From: a virus
Reading direction: 5' to 3' (one strand)
Length of the DNA stretch: 38,344 nucleotides
Virus record (IMG/VR): IMGVR_UViG_3300047586_000254
Coordinates: 1-38,344 of that record
Shown: positions 27,801-34,208 of the stretch, piece after piece
How the letters are laid out: each line of letters starts with the position of its first letter
Position numbering within the stretch: position 1 is the stretch's first letter
Made by a program: the position numbers and the translations under genes
The notes under the pieces: model-generated
Told to the model about the DNA's origin: nothing
The model's input: the letters and a program-made list of their open reading frames with translations, nothing else
Databases searched by the model: none

Positions 27801-28071
27801 GCAACGTTGCGGCTCCGTCGGAAGCAGCGGAGGACATCCACTGCGTCCACAAACCAGCTAGGACGCGACGCGAATCGCCACCCCCATCCGGTTCAAGGAT
27901 TTGGATGTTCTCAGCCTCAGCTTCGGTCTGATCTACCCTTTCGAGGCCTCCGGTGTCGGTGCGAACGTATAACCTCCAGCCGGCGGCTGATTGGATTGCG
28001 TCCTCAATAGTCACCCACTCAGGCAGATGTTGCCCTGGAATGTGGATGCGCTGGCCGACTTCTAGTTGCAT
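24847..28071 (-). CDS. SNF2-type helicase with C-terminal DUF3883-like domain
   Basis: A 1,074-residue protein, the first gene of the cassette. SF2 motifs are visible: DEPGTGKT (122-129), FDEAHRL (221-227), MTATPHRGSE, FTEYADTADWLV, FVSTDAGNEGIDLQ and QRMGRIHRVGQ. The last 120 residues contain GYDLYATRGQMQRCIEVKG, a D...E-K pattern of DUF3883/PD-(D/E)XK-like domains, so it may cleave or bind DNA ends. SNF2 proteins of this build (DrmD) serve in class 1 DISARM. No DrmA, DrmB or DrmC is present here. The start has a weak AAGGCG ribosome site; 78 bases separate it from the previous gene, and I find no strong promoter there. Confidence 0.87.
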   Translation of the reverse strand: MQLEVGQRIHIPGQHLPEWVTIEDAIQSAAGWRLYVRTDTGGLERVDQTEAEAENIQILEPDGGGDSRRVLAGLWTQWMSSAASDGAATLLASTPLRPYAHQSNAVYGAMLPQPRLRFLLADEPGTGKTIMAGMYLREMQRLGLVNRALIVVPAGLVSKWKADFERFFGGELRRITNETVQQHGLVAPHDMWVISLELAANNASVQDAIRPDRGAWDIVVFDEAHRLTPTAETLYRVGSLLAKNSRLALLMTATPHRGSEWLFRHLLHLVDPAVYPDPGNDPKPELRPIKPGPIHFLRRMKEDLVDYDGKTPLFKGRRATNKTIPLSVQEYAFYTEALGMVDEFFPASAAPLARMVYGKRAASSLYALAETLRRRSASMGSVSAAEATLAADPNDEDPSAQEEARVVTEGSKSAARERRAIEDLLGRLEPLVTSGDHPVSKWKPLVVECLGEQGIKPGNSEQAVLFTEYADTADWLVKRLVHEGFSARRYSGRDTHQVRDEVRAAFMSHDFQIFVSTDAGNEGIDLQAARVLVNYDIPWSLVRLEQRMGRIHRVGQTRDVELFNLIAQDTREGDVLAVLLRNFVDAANQLEGKMFDSLSLVAELTGLGDERLATLLADAYGQDEAKRTAALSAAKMITASKLVAAAEQARKEEAVLASAVDVATAIRQLRDDVLERINPAIVEAYLQRLDRADVFRLAQTASGEGIYQLSTIDGSLLSAELGGRRRAVVATSGNAVTVALAAGAVLTGVPTIGPGEPAFNSLVLAAQSRLAPDVFRGGTVADPTSIQDYGLFAFEAKVTEGGGKKHSPWTALIRVDEAGARPVRWEVLANLTESGGNSEGPMHPARLYDAQARAQQLLLEDQEKRKAAQIAWLQKAEKELRALPGRISQDVPERERRVETRSRVQRMVDERLAELRVLTDVVISGLRLTAHVLVRAQGIPAEPTEADSERIATKRVRDLLAADGWAVADVHTEGRGYDLYATRGQMQRCIEVKGLWGSASSTGVRLTGNEILIATQQRGDYWLYVIDRCGEGQGLVFGVYRDPVSTFAGLIQQQAIFTIPGSALLDARDRVDSA

Positions 28072-28139
28072 CTTCGCCTTCGTGGTTGCGTGGGTACTCG
28101 AGTTCCCACTTTACATCCAGGGCCGGCATCGGAGCGTGC

Positions 28140-28158
28140 TCTCGCGTGGTCAGCGAGA
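28140..28158 (-). other. small hairpin at the junction before the cassette
   Basis: TCTCGC and GCGAGA form a six-base-pair stem with a seven-base loop, overlapping the stop codon of the preceding gene. It lacks a T-run. It marks the boundary between the replication operon and the cargo genes and may reduce readthrough. Confidence 0.3.
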
Positions 28159-28443
28159 CACAAGACCTGTCCCGTCTTCCTGCGGCGGGTTCACCCGCCC
28201 AAGCCCCTTCTGCACTCCCCGGGGCCACGGCGGCTCCTGCATGAGCCGCTTGTAGTCCTCTTCCGTCATCGCACTCTCCTCGACCCGACGGCGGGTTACC
28301 TGGCCATCGATCAGCTCCAGGACAACAAGGATCCGCCCGCGCCACCTCCGCCTTGCCCGTGCCCGGAGATCACCGATGATCTCCTCCAGGCCCGGGTCCC
28401 TTTTTTTAGGTGTTGCAGGTGTCGCAGGCGGATGGCTGCTCAC
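28150..28443 (-). CDS. hypothetical phage protein
   Basis: A 97-residue protein from a GTG that overlaps the upstream stop (GTGA). The N-terminus is Pro/Thr-rich, followed by a basic segment (LRARARRRWRGRILVVLELI) and RRRVEESAMTEEDYKRLMQE. There are no recognised domains. It is the last gene of the replication operon before the cargo. Confidence 0.6.
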   Translation of the reverse strand: MSSHPPATPATPKKRDPGLEEIIGDLRARARRRWRGRILVVLELIDGQVTRRRVEESAMTEEDYKRLMQEPPWPRGVQKGLGRVNPPQEDGTGLVSR

Positions 28444-28868
28444 GCTGCCTGCTCCTCGGCCCGCTTGACTGCCTCGAGCCATTCCGGCTTGCTCGTCACG
28501 AAGGCGACGCAGTCCTCGCGTGGCCGGCCCGCCCTAAGGTGCGCGGCGCACCGGGCCACCCGCTTGGCGTAGGCGGCCACGGCGAGCTTTTCGGCCTCCG
28601 CCTGGTTCTTCATGTTCGGGTAGTTCTCCCGAATCGCCGCCTTGGTGAGGGGCGAAGTCGCAGGCAGGTGGTCCCCCGGCTCACGGCCCTCCTCCAGCCA
28701 GTAGCCTCGCTCAAGCCAAGCCCAGAACACTCGCCGCAGCCAGTCCCCTACCTGATCTCTTATCCCGTCCACCGCCTCCGCCGCCTTGAGCGCTGCGCGC
28801 TTCTGCTCCGGGGTGGCAGCGTAGTCGGCGATGAACCGGCGCACGGTCCCCAGCCACGGGCTATCCAC
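28440..28868 (-). CDS. hypothetical phage replication-region protein
   Basis: A 142-residue helical protein starting at GTG right after AGGAGGTGATCC. It contains VGDWLRRVFWAWLERGYWLE and EKLAVAAYAKRVARCAAHLR. It overlaps the replisome-organiser gene by eight bases. I do not recognise a family; co-expression suggests a DNA replication or regulatory accessory. Confidence 0.6.
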   Translation of the reverse strand: MDSPWLGTVRRFIADYAATPEQKRAALKAAEAVDGIRDQVGDWLRRVFWAWLERGYWLEEGREPGDHLPATSPLTKAAIRENYPNMKNQAEAEKLAVAAYAKRVARCAAHLRAGRPREDCVAFVTSKPEWLEAVKRAEEQAA

Positions 28869-29745
28869 GGATCACCTCCTGCCATTCCGCCTCGCTCACC
28901 AGGGCCCTGGCCGCCTCATCCCCCAGCTCACTTCGCACCCGGCGGGCGTGAGCCACCGAATCGTCCTGGGCCCCGCCATCCCTGGCCATGAAGTACTCGA
29001 CCTTCTCCCCATTGCGGAAGATCAGCTCGACCGAGTCGTAGATCGTGCCGGTGTCGTTTACGCCCATGTGGTGGGGAGAGGCCCGACAGCCGTTGACGGC
29101 CGCCCTGAGCTGCTCCGGCGTGTAGCCCTCCCGGAGCCGGGCCTGGATCTTCCGCCGGCGCTCCGGCCCGAACTTGGCGTCCGGGTGCCCAAGGGCCCGC
29201 TTCCAGTAGGCAAAGACCCCCGCCGCCTGGTCGGGCTCGCCCGACGAAGGTGGTTTTGTCTTGTCCGTCTTGTCTTGTCTGTCCTTTGCGCGCGCGAGGT
29301 CACTGATGGGCGTGACCGCGTCACGCTCGGACGTGACATCGTTCGATTCTGTCTCCTGATCGTCACGCTCTCGGGCGCGCTGCGCCCGCTTTCTCGCGGC
29401 TGCTTGGACCCGGACCCGGAACAGGCTGCCCTGGTTTTCCTCCCAGTCGTGGATGAGCAGGCGCCCGCAGTCTGCACGGACAAGGAAGCCCGGCTTGTCT
29501 TTGGTGCCGGCCGCAAGAAGGGCGGAGACGAAGGCCTCCGGGTCTCCCTCCCAGCCGGCGGCATCCGCGATGTCTTCTGGCTCGAAGTCCTCTAGATCGC
29601 CGTCAGGCGCATACTCGAGGGCCCACCACCACAGGCAGTGAAGCAGGCCGACCACGTGGGGTACCGGGACGGCAAGGGCCTTGGCCACCCGCCTGGTCTT
29701 GGGATGGGCCCGCAGGCCGGACTGCGAGGGGATCCAGTCGCTCAT
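28861..29745 (-). CDS. phage replisome organiser / replication initiation-like protein
   Basis: A 294-residue protein. The N-terminal winged-helix-like part (LRAHPKTRRVAKAL, then VVGLLHCLWWWALEYAPDGD) is typical of phage replication organisers in Gram-positive hosts. A charged linker (RERDDQETESNDVTSERD) follows. The C-terminal domain (YWKRALGHPDAKFGPERRRK with RLREGYTPEQLRAAVNGCRA) resembles the DnaD/DnaB-like helicase-loading domain. The gene neighbours VRR-NUC and SSB-like genes. It should bring the host helicase to the phage origin; no origin repeats were recognised in or near it. Confidence 0.75.
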   Translation of the reverse strand: MSDWIPSQSGLRAHPKTRRVAKALAVPVPHVVGLLHCLWWWALEYAPDGDLEDFEPEDIADAAGWEGDPEAFVSALLAAGTKDKPGFLVRADCGRLLIHDWEENQGSLFRVRVQAAARKRAQRARERDDQETESNDVTSERDAVTPISDLARAKDRQDKTDKTKPPSSGEPDQAAGVFAYWKRALGHPDAKFGPERRRKIQARLREGYTPEQLRAAVNGCRASPHHMGVNDTGTIYDSVELIFRNGEKVEYFMARDGGAQDDSVAHARRVRSELGDEAARALVSEAEWQEVIRG

Positions 29746-30065
29746 AGCTCCATCACGTCCTCCAGGCAGCGAGCAACGACGTACTCGCCGCCGCTGGCCC
29801 TGATCGCTTCTTGAAAGCCCTGCTGGTCCGGGGAGAGCCTGCCCGTCGCGGTCTTACACTCGAGGAACACCGTGCGGCCCTCTTTCACGCAGATGAGGTC
29901 GGAGAGACCCCGGTGGGAGCCCAGGCTCTGCTGGATACGGATGACGTACCAACCGCGCAGACGCAGGTAGTCGCGCACCTGCTGTAGAACCTCGCTCTCC
30001 GGTTGGCGCCCCTGCGCCCGCGCGAGCAAAGAGCGCGCCTCGTCCGCACTCATGCGCTCAGTCAT
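29742..30065 (-). CDS. VRR-NUC domain nuclease
   Basis: A 107-residue protein. The segment ESEVLQQVRDYLRLRGWYVI, then GLSDLICVKEGRTVFLECKT, shows the VRR-NUC catalytic pattern (E, then D, then E-x-K). The QQGFQEAIRASGGEYVVARC end is also typical. Phage VRR-NUC proteins act as structure-specific nucleases in replication or recombination. The stop overlaps the next gene's start by four bases. Confidence 0.85.
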   Translation of the reverse strand: MTERMSADEARSLLARAQGRQPESEVLQQVRDYLRLRGWYVIRIQQSLGSHRGLSDLICVKEGRTVFLECKTATGRLSPDQQGFQEAIRASGGEYVVARCLEDVMEL

Positions 30066-30079
30066 AGCAACTATCGTGC

Positions 30080-30297
30080 CTAGAGAAGGCGCAGCTGGCG
30101 GTCTTGAGGGATCTCGCCGTCCTCGTCTGCCGGCTTCGCTTCCGGACTGACGGGTGCCTGCTCGAGCGATCCCTCATCGATCAACACCCCCTGGTAGATC
30201 GCCCAGGCAAGCTCCTGGGCGAGCGAGGGTTTACCGCGCGGAGGTCACGGAGGAAGGTCCGAGTGGAGGACGAGGGGATTGGGTCTTCGAGACTCAT
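30080..30297 (-). pseudogene. small frameshifted gene between VRR-NUC and Cys-rich genes
   Basis: An ATG at 30,297 is coupled by ATGA to the previous gene and has GGTGAGGG upstream, but that frame stops after 38 codons at 30,181. A different frame downstream reads SLAQELAWAIYQGVLIDEGS and continues to a stop at 30,080 with typical protein sequence, yet it has no start of its own. A minus-one shift near 30,238 (CGCGCGGTAAACCC) would join them into one protein of about 72 residues. The cause could be a real frameshift mutation, programmed slippage or a sequencing error. Confidence 0.45.
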
Positions 30298-30578
30298 CCC
30301 TCACCGTCCTCATCCTCGTCAAAACTGCCCAGCCTACTGCCCATTTTTCGGTACGCCAGTCGTTGCTCGGGGGTAGGGCGCCTGCCCAGCCGGTAGGGGT
30401 GAAGTGGGCAGCTAGCGAGGTGACATTCGCGCACCGTCTTGGGCGACCCGCAGCAACATTCCAGGCACTTAGCCCGAATGGCGGTGACGGGTGTCTTGAC
30501 CTCTTGACCCCCGGTCCCCTCCCCACCGGATGAGCGGGAAGGGGCGAACGGGGCGAACCTAGAAGGGGATGTCGTCAT
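30294..30578 (-). CDS. Cys-rich zinc-binding-like phage protein
   Basis: A 94-residue protein from the ATG at 30,578, inside the end of the SSB-like gene. It contains AKCLECCCGSPKTVRECHLA followed by SCPLHPYRLGRRPTPEQR. This 'KC-EC--G----VR-C----CPL-PYR-G-' pattern occurs in many Gram-positive phages and probably binds zinc. Its role is not established. The C-terminus is acidic (DEDEDGEG). Confidence 0.75.
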   Translation of the reverse strand: MTTSPSRFAPFAPSRSSGGEGTGGQEVKTPVTAIRAKCLECCCGSPKTVRECHLASCPLHPYRLGRRPTPEQRLAYRKMGSRLGSFDEDEDGEG

Positions 30579-31041
30579 AGCCGGAGTCCTCGGAGCCGGA
30601 AGCGTCTTCACCTGCCGGCGCCGCTGCGTCATCGGCCATGGTCTGAGCGATGTCGGCGAGGGCCGGGAAGACGTCCTGGATCTTGTAGCTCGAGCGGCTC
30701 ACGCCGTCGGAGCCCACATACGGCTCGTCGACCACGTGGATGAAGCCCATGCGGCCCACGAACTTCTCGGTGTCCAGGCGCAGCTTGGACTGGGGGATCT
30801 CCGCCCCCAGGGCCTCAAGGGTGCGCTTGAGCTTCCAGAGCGCCTTGTCGGCGAGCGAGGTCTTGAGGTAGCCCACCATCCCCTCAGTGCCCGGCTCGAC
30901 CGAGACGAAGCACCAGTTGAGGTAGTCGGCCTGCTGGCCGGCCTTGACCTCGATCGACTGCACCCGGGCCCGGTAGGCGCCGGCGGGCAGGTATCCGGCG
31001 CCGGTCTCGACATCAGTGAAGTCAACGTTAAGCACGCTCAT
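30559..31041 (-). CDS. DUF669/SSB-like protein with DDIPF tip
   Basis: A 160-residue protein matching the DUF669 pattern of phage replication operons (LPAGAYRARVQSIEVKAGQQ, then LNWCFVSVEPGTEG and TLEALGAEIP). The acidic C-terminus ends SGYDDIPF. This resembles the DDIPF tip by which bacterial SSB recruits partner proteins. It probably coats single strands and recruits host or phage recombination enzymes. It starts four bases overlapped with the ATPase gene's stop. Confidence 0.8.
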   Translation of the reverse strand: MSVLNVDFTDVETGAGYLPAGAYRARVQSIEVKAGQQADYLNWCFVSVEPGTEGMVGYLKTSLADKALWKLKRTLEALGAEIPQSKLRLDTEKFVGRMGFIHVVDEPYVGSDGVSRSSYKIQDVFPALADIAQTMADDAAAPAGEDASGSEDSGYDDIPF

Positions 31042-31781
31042 GCGGCGGCCTCCTTGGTGGCCCGGGGTTTGTGGAGTTCGGGAAACATGGCCCGGTGGAG
31101 GGCATCGAAGGTAAGAGGGATAACGGCGGGGACGCTGGCGCCGGAAGGCACTCGTATCTTCGCCCGGCGTCCCTTGGCGGCCACGGTCTGGCCCAGGTAG
31201 CGCTGGTTGCCCTCCTCGTCCTTCTGGGGGCCGGGGCAGTAGATCACCGCGTCCACCCAGCCGCAGAGTTCGTCCGGCAGGGTCTTGCCGTTAAGAGCCG
31301 GGCGGGTGACGTTGTCTCCGTCCACCTCCACGTCTTGGGAGAGGGTGATGAAGACCACGTTGAGAGGCAGGTCGCGGAAGGCCCGGCAGAGCTTGCGGGA
31401 CCGGTCGATGATGTAACCCCAGTCCGACTCGCTCGAGAGATCCTGGTAGGCGCGCTTGACCGCGGGGAACTTGCGGATCACGTAGTCGGCGAGCTTCTTC
31501 TGCATCTCGGTGAGCGAGTCGAGCACCACCGATTCGTAGGGGTGACCGCCGGCGCGAAGGTAGGCGAAAGACTCCTCCAGGTCTTCCCACTCGTCGATGG
31601 TCCACACGTCGATGTTCTTATCCCGCACCGAGAGCAAGCCGCTCTCGGCCGAGAGGAACAGGGGCTTGGGCCAGGTCGCTGCGGCAGTGGTCTTGCCGGA
31701 TCCCGGGGGACCATACAAAACCACTTTGGCATAGTCCATCGCCATGTCCTTGGTCGATGTGATATGAGGATTGGCGGTCAT
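31038..31781 (-). CDS. Sak4-like RecA-fold ATPase
   Basis: A 247-residue protein from an ATG with GGAGGG eight bases upstream. Walker A is YGPPGSGKTTAAA, with Walker B-like SVVLDSLTEM and a later NVVFITLSQDVEVDG. Size and position beside an SSB-like gene and a Cas4-like exonuclease fit the AAA_24/Sak4 family, which promotes single-strand annealing in phages. The operon therefore carries a full recombination set. Confidence 0.82.
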   Translation of the reverse strand: MTANPHITSTKDMAMDYAKVVLYGPPGSGKTTAAATWPKPLFLSAESGLLSVRDKNIDVWTIDEWEDLEESFAYLRAGGHPYESVVLDSLTEMQKKLADYVIRKFPAVKRAYQDLSSESDWGYIIDRSRKLCRAFRDLPLNVVFITLSQDVEVDGDNVTRPALNGKTLPDELCGWVDAVIYCPGPQKDEEGNQRYLGQTVAAKGRRAKIRVPSGASVPAVIPLTFDALHRAMFPELHKPRATKEAAA

Positions 31782-31927
31782 CACGACCCTCCGTTCAGGT
31801 AGTGGGCCCGCTCCGCGGCGTCTGCCCTTTTGTCCCAGTCCGACTCGGCGTGCCACGTGCCGTTCGGCTCGTGGAACCCGACCGTCCAGAGGCCGGGCTC
31901 GCTCTGCAGGTAGACCCATGCGCTCAT
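31781..31927 (-). CDS. 48-residue hypothetical protein
   Basis: A 48-codon gene tightly linked to both neighbours: its ATG overlaps the exonuclease stop (ATGA), and its TGA overlaps the ATPase ATG (TGATG). It reads MSAWVYLQSEPGLWTVGFHE and contains NGTWHAESDWDKRADAAERA. The pattern of aromatic beta strands then a short helix is common in small phage proteins. Function unknown. Confidence 0.7.
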   Translation of the reverse strand: MSAWVYLQSEPGLWTVGFHEPNGTWHAESDWDKRADAAERAHYLNGGS

Positions 31928-32997
31928 GCTGCTTCCTCCAACTCTTCGTACTCTTCGTGGATGCGCTCCCGGATGCGGAAGCCGGTCTCAAGGAGTTCGT
32001 CCGACCACTCAAGACACAAGGGGAAGAACTGGCACTGGGCACAGGTGCGGTCCACGCTCTTGAACCGGTGCCCTTCGGAGACGAGGCGGGAGGTAGCCCA
32101 GATGCGCTCGCCGATCTCCCTAAGCTCCTCCGCGTTCCGGTGGACCGGCTGGCGGACGAAGAAGGTGTTCCCCCTCTCCAGGAGCATCTGCAGGATCGCC
32201 TGGTAGTCGGCCGGGTCCTGACCGCGCTCGAGGAGGGTCTGGTAGTAGATGTCGTAGGTGGTGTCGATCCCCTGGTCTTGGGAGGTGCCGCCTTTGGCGA
32301 GGAGCTTAGGCACCGTGGGAAGCTTCTTGCGAAGCACGTTGTAGATGACCCCGGCCGGGTAGCCATACTTCTCGTAGGCTTCCATGACCGGACGCGGTGC
32401 TTCCGCGCGGTCGATCAGCTGCGTGAGTCCCCACAGGTACATCCCGCACTGCTCGTCCATCTGGAGCATCTTGAGCGAGGCTCGGTCGATAGTCTTCCAG
32501 GCCTTGTCCTCCCAAAGCCAGAACGCCCCGTCCAGGATCACCAGTCCGTCCGGTTTGAACCGGAACTGGTACTTGGTGGAGGCACGGCCGCTCGGAGTAA
32601 GGACCGGCACCTCCGCCTGGAACTGCCGGGTGACCACCTGGAGGCCGGCGTCCTTCTCCCGGGCCCAGGGGGCATATCCGGCGGCCACGTCCTTAAGGAG
32701 CACCGTCTTCTCCCGGATCGCCTGCCACTCTTCCTCGAAGAGGGTGGTGGCCGCCGCGATCCGGGCCTCTTCTTCCTCCGCGGCGCGGTCGATGGCCGCG
32801 AGCATCACGTCGAGGTCATGCGTTCCGGTCAGCTTGTGGTGTTCGTAGAGGGCATTGAGGCCGGCGTCCATGACGGACCCCTCACGCAGGCCAGGCGCCT
32901 TCACAACGGGGGAGAGCCGGCGGTCGTACTCGAGTGAGCCTCGATACGGGCAGCGCCGGCGCGTCCTAAGCTCGGAGTAGGTGAGGTAGCGCTTCAT
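31924..32997 (-). CDS. Cas4/RecB-like PD-(D/E)XK exonuclease
   Basis: A 357-residue protein. The N-terminal YLTYSELRTRRRCPYRG and the C-terminal CAQCQFFPLC supply the four cysteines expected for an iron-sulfur cluster of Cas4/AddB-type nucleases. The core shows FKPDGLVILDGAFWLWEDKA, with the D and E-x-K elements, plus MDEQCGMYLWGL. It probably resects double-strand DNA to feed the Sak4/SSB-like recombination proteins. It is preceded by GGAGGC before ATG. Confidence 0.82.
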   Translation of the reverse strand: MKRYLTYSELRTRRRCPYRGSLEYDRRLSPVVKAPGLREGSVMDAGLNALYEHHKLTGTHDLDVMLAAIDRAAEEEEARIAAATTLFEEEWQAIREKTVLLKDVAAGYAPWAREKDAGLQVVTRQFQAEVPVLTPSGRASTKYQFRFKPDGLVILDGAFWLWEDKAWKTIDRASLKMLQMDEQCGMYLWGLTQLIDRAEAPRPVMEAYEKYGYPAGVIYNVLRKKLPTVPKLLAKGGTSQDQGIDTTYDIYYQTLLERGQDPADYQAILQMLLERGNTFFVRQPVHRNAEELREIGERIWATSRLVSEGHRFKSVDRTCAQCQFFPLCLEWSDELLETGFRIRERIHEEYEELEEAA

Positions 32998-33025
32998 GCC
33001 TCCCCCCTTCCAAAGTCGTTCGTCT

Positions 33026-33054
33026 TTGACAAGTTCACTTGGCTCACCTAATCT
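33026..33054 (+). promoter_or_regulatory. rightward promoter-like sequence, antisense to early genes
   Basis: TTGACA (33,026-33,031) and TAATCT (33,049-33,054) are separated by 17 bases. The -35 is perfect and the -10 retains only the key T, A and T. No rightward gene follows closely. A transcript would run into a hairpin at 33,076, then, if it read through, antisense across the early genes toward the repressor. Confidence 0.45.
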
Positions 33055-33075
33055 TTCTCTTGCGTGTTTGCGCGG

Positions 33076-33105
33076 GGCCGCTTGTCAGAGCGGCCTTCTT
33101 CTTTC
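33076..33105 (+). terminator. rightward intrinsic-terminator-like hairpin
   Basis: GGCCGCT, a six-base loop and AGCGGCC are followed by TTCTTCTTTC on the plus strand, a good terminator shape. Together with the promoter-like sequence just upstream it would produce an RNA of about 45 bases. The minus-strand reading lacks a T-run. Confidence 0.5.
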
Positions 33106-33143
33106 TGGAACTCGGGTTCTGATCTCCGCCTCACCTCCTCTCG

Positions 33144-33332
33144 CTAGCGCCCGAAGGCGACCCACAGCGTCAGGCCCAGCCACAGGGCGATGCCGACCGC
33201 CCAGAGGGTCAGGCAGATACGGTCCTTGCGCTTCCGCGCTTTTCGCCGGCGAGCGATGCGCTGAGCGTCGATGCGGGAGAGGCGAAGGTCCTCTTCTTTG
33301 GTGGGCCACACCCTCTCCTGCCAGGTGCTCAC
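33144..33332 (-). CDS. small basic membrane protein
   Basis: A 62-residue protein starting at GTG two bases after the preceding stop. A very basic region (RRKARKRKDR) comes before one membrane segment (ICLTLWAVGIALWLGLTLWV), suggesting an inside-to-outside orientation. Early phage genes of this shape sometimes alter host membranes or exclude other phages; no function is shown. Confidence 0.6.
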   Translation of the reverse strand: MSTWQERVWPTKEEDLRLSRIDAQRIARRRKARKRKDRICLTLWAVGIALWLGLTLWVAFGR

Positions 33333-33334
33333 GC

Positions 33335-33673
33335 CTAGCTCGCGATCTCGTCAAATAGGGTGGGGGACCACTCTAGGTCCGCGATCACGTCGTCCAGCTC
33401 CCTCGCTGTCACGAGGAGACTCATGGCCCGGGAGCGCAGGCCGTCGCGGGTGCGTTTGAGAGCAGGGAGGTCCTCGTGGGTGGCGATGAAGACACCATTT
33501 CGTTCCGGCAGGCCGGCGATGGCCAGGTGCCGACGCCGACGAAGGATCTGCATCCCTCGCCTGACCTTGCGTTCGCTCCAGGCCAAGCGCAGGGCCAAGG
33601 CCCTTACGGAGGTACCTTGCCCGCGGCCGACGGGGAGGGCCAGTTCCAGAGGGAGAAGGGAGGTCGGGGTCAC
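33335..33673 (-). CDS. winged-helix-like DNA-binding protein
   Basis: A 112-residue protein from a GTG whose TGA-overlap (GTGA) couples it to the preceding gene. The segment SVRALALRLAWSERKVRRGM, with QILRRRRHLAIAGLPERNGV and FIATHEDLPALKRTRD, has the helix-turn-helix and wing pattern. The C-terminal helix resembles RARELDDVIADLE-type ends. It may regulate early genes or assist replication. Confidence 0.65.
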   Translation of the reverse strand: MTPTSLLPLELALPVGRGQGTSVRALALRLAWSERKVRRGMQILRRRRHLAIAGLPERNGVFIATHEDLPALKRTRDGLRSRAMSLLVTARELDDVIADLEWSPTLFDEIAS

Positions 33674-33900
33674 GCTGCCTCCCCCCGGTTGTCTTTCTCG
33701 GCGGCTAGGCGGGCAGCCCGGGCATTCACCGCTTCCCGGAAAGCCGGGTTGCTTTCGTACTCCTCCAGGAGAACGGCCTGGATGGCCTGTGCCTGCTCCT
33801 CGGTTATGGGAAGCGGCCGGCGGTTCAGACCGACCCGCTCGGCGGGATAGAGATCCCCTTTGATCTTCACGTAGCGGGTTTCCGGAGAAGGAGTCTTCAT
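33670..33900 (-). CDS. hypothetical early protein
   Basis: A 76-residue mostly helical protein, reading MKTPSPETRYVKIKGDLYPA and containing LPITEEQAQAIQAVLLEEYE. It starts three bases after the Cro-like stop; no clear ribosome site is seen, so it relies on coupling. No family recognised. Confidence 0.6.
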   Translation of the reverse strand: MKTPSPETRYVKIKGDLYPAERVGLNRRPLPITEEQAQAIQAVLLEEYESNPAFREAVNARAARLAAEKDNRGEAA

Positions 33901-33902
33901 CT

Positions 33903-34145
33903 TTACGCCATCGATGGCATACAGTGGTCGTCAGAGAAGAGGTCTTGGATCCCACAACGAAGCACCCGGGCGTAGCGGATGAGGCTCTCGGTTCCCGGGG
34001 AGACGCGCCCGGTAGCATGCCGGCTGACAAGCGCCTCCGTGGTTCTGACCAGCTCGGCCAAGCGGCGCTGGGTCATGAGCGGTTCTCCGGGCTCGCGCTT
34101 GGTCCGGTTGTAGCTATCGATGGCCCCGCTTAGGTCGAACCGCAC
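33903..34145 (-). CDS. Cro-like helix-turn-helix regulator
   Basis: An 80-residue protein from a GTG, with GGGGAG eight bases upstream. The XRE-type motif is PLMTQRRLAELVRTTEALVS, then RHATGRVSPGTESLIRYAR. It is divergent from the repressor, with the operator region between, as Cro is. The C-terminal residues CMPSMA are encoded by an operator-like palindrome (site B). It is the first gene of the leftward early operon. Confidence 0.78.
   Translation of the reverse strand: MRFDLSGAIDSYNRTKREPGEPLMTQRRLAELVRTTEALVSRHATGRVSPGTESLIRYARVLRCGIQDLFSDDHCMPSMA
33904..33921. promoter_or_regulatory. operator-like palindrome at the end of the Cro-like gene (site B)
   Basis: The sequence TACGCCATCGATGGCATA matches the consensus found in the late promoter and switch region, with a perfect GCCATCGATGGC core. 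It overlaps the last codons of the Cro-like gene. It may act as a roadblock or auxiliary looping operator, as I see no promoter aligned with it. Confidence 0.6.
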
Positions 34146-34164
34146 TGTCTGCTCCCCGGTTGCT

Positions 34165-34182
34165 TACGCCATTGATGGCATA
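34165..34182. promoter_or_regulatory. operator-like palindrome over the early promoter -10 (site C)
   Basis: TACGCCATTGATGGCATA matches the consensus exactly at variable positions TT. It covers the -10 start and transcription start of the predicted leftward early promoter. Centre-to-centre distance to site D is 27 bases. Confidence 0.7.
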
Positions 34183-34208
34183 ATACACGAACATGCCACC
34201 GATGGCTA
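34180..34208 (-). promoter_or_regulatory. predicted early leftward promoter
   Basis: On the minus strand TAGCCA (34,203-34,208) and TATTAT (34,180-34,185) are separated by 17 bases. The -10 is close to consensus and the -35 moderate. It would make the Cro-like transcript from about 34,174. Sites C and D overlap its -10 and -35, so repressor binding should shut it. Confidence 0.6.

Noticed and set aside
28019-28129. Short frame MPALDVKWELEYP overlapping the helicase start
   Set aside because: It has no good ribosome site and mostly overlaps the helicase reading frame, so I do not call it a gene.
34113-34124. Extra operator-like GCTATCGATGGC inside the Cro-like gene
   Set aside because: It has one mismatch in the core and different flanks, and it is in coding sequence. 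In GC-rich DNA this may occur by chance.
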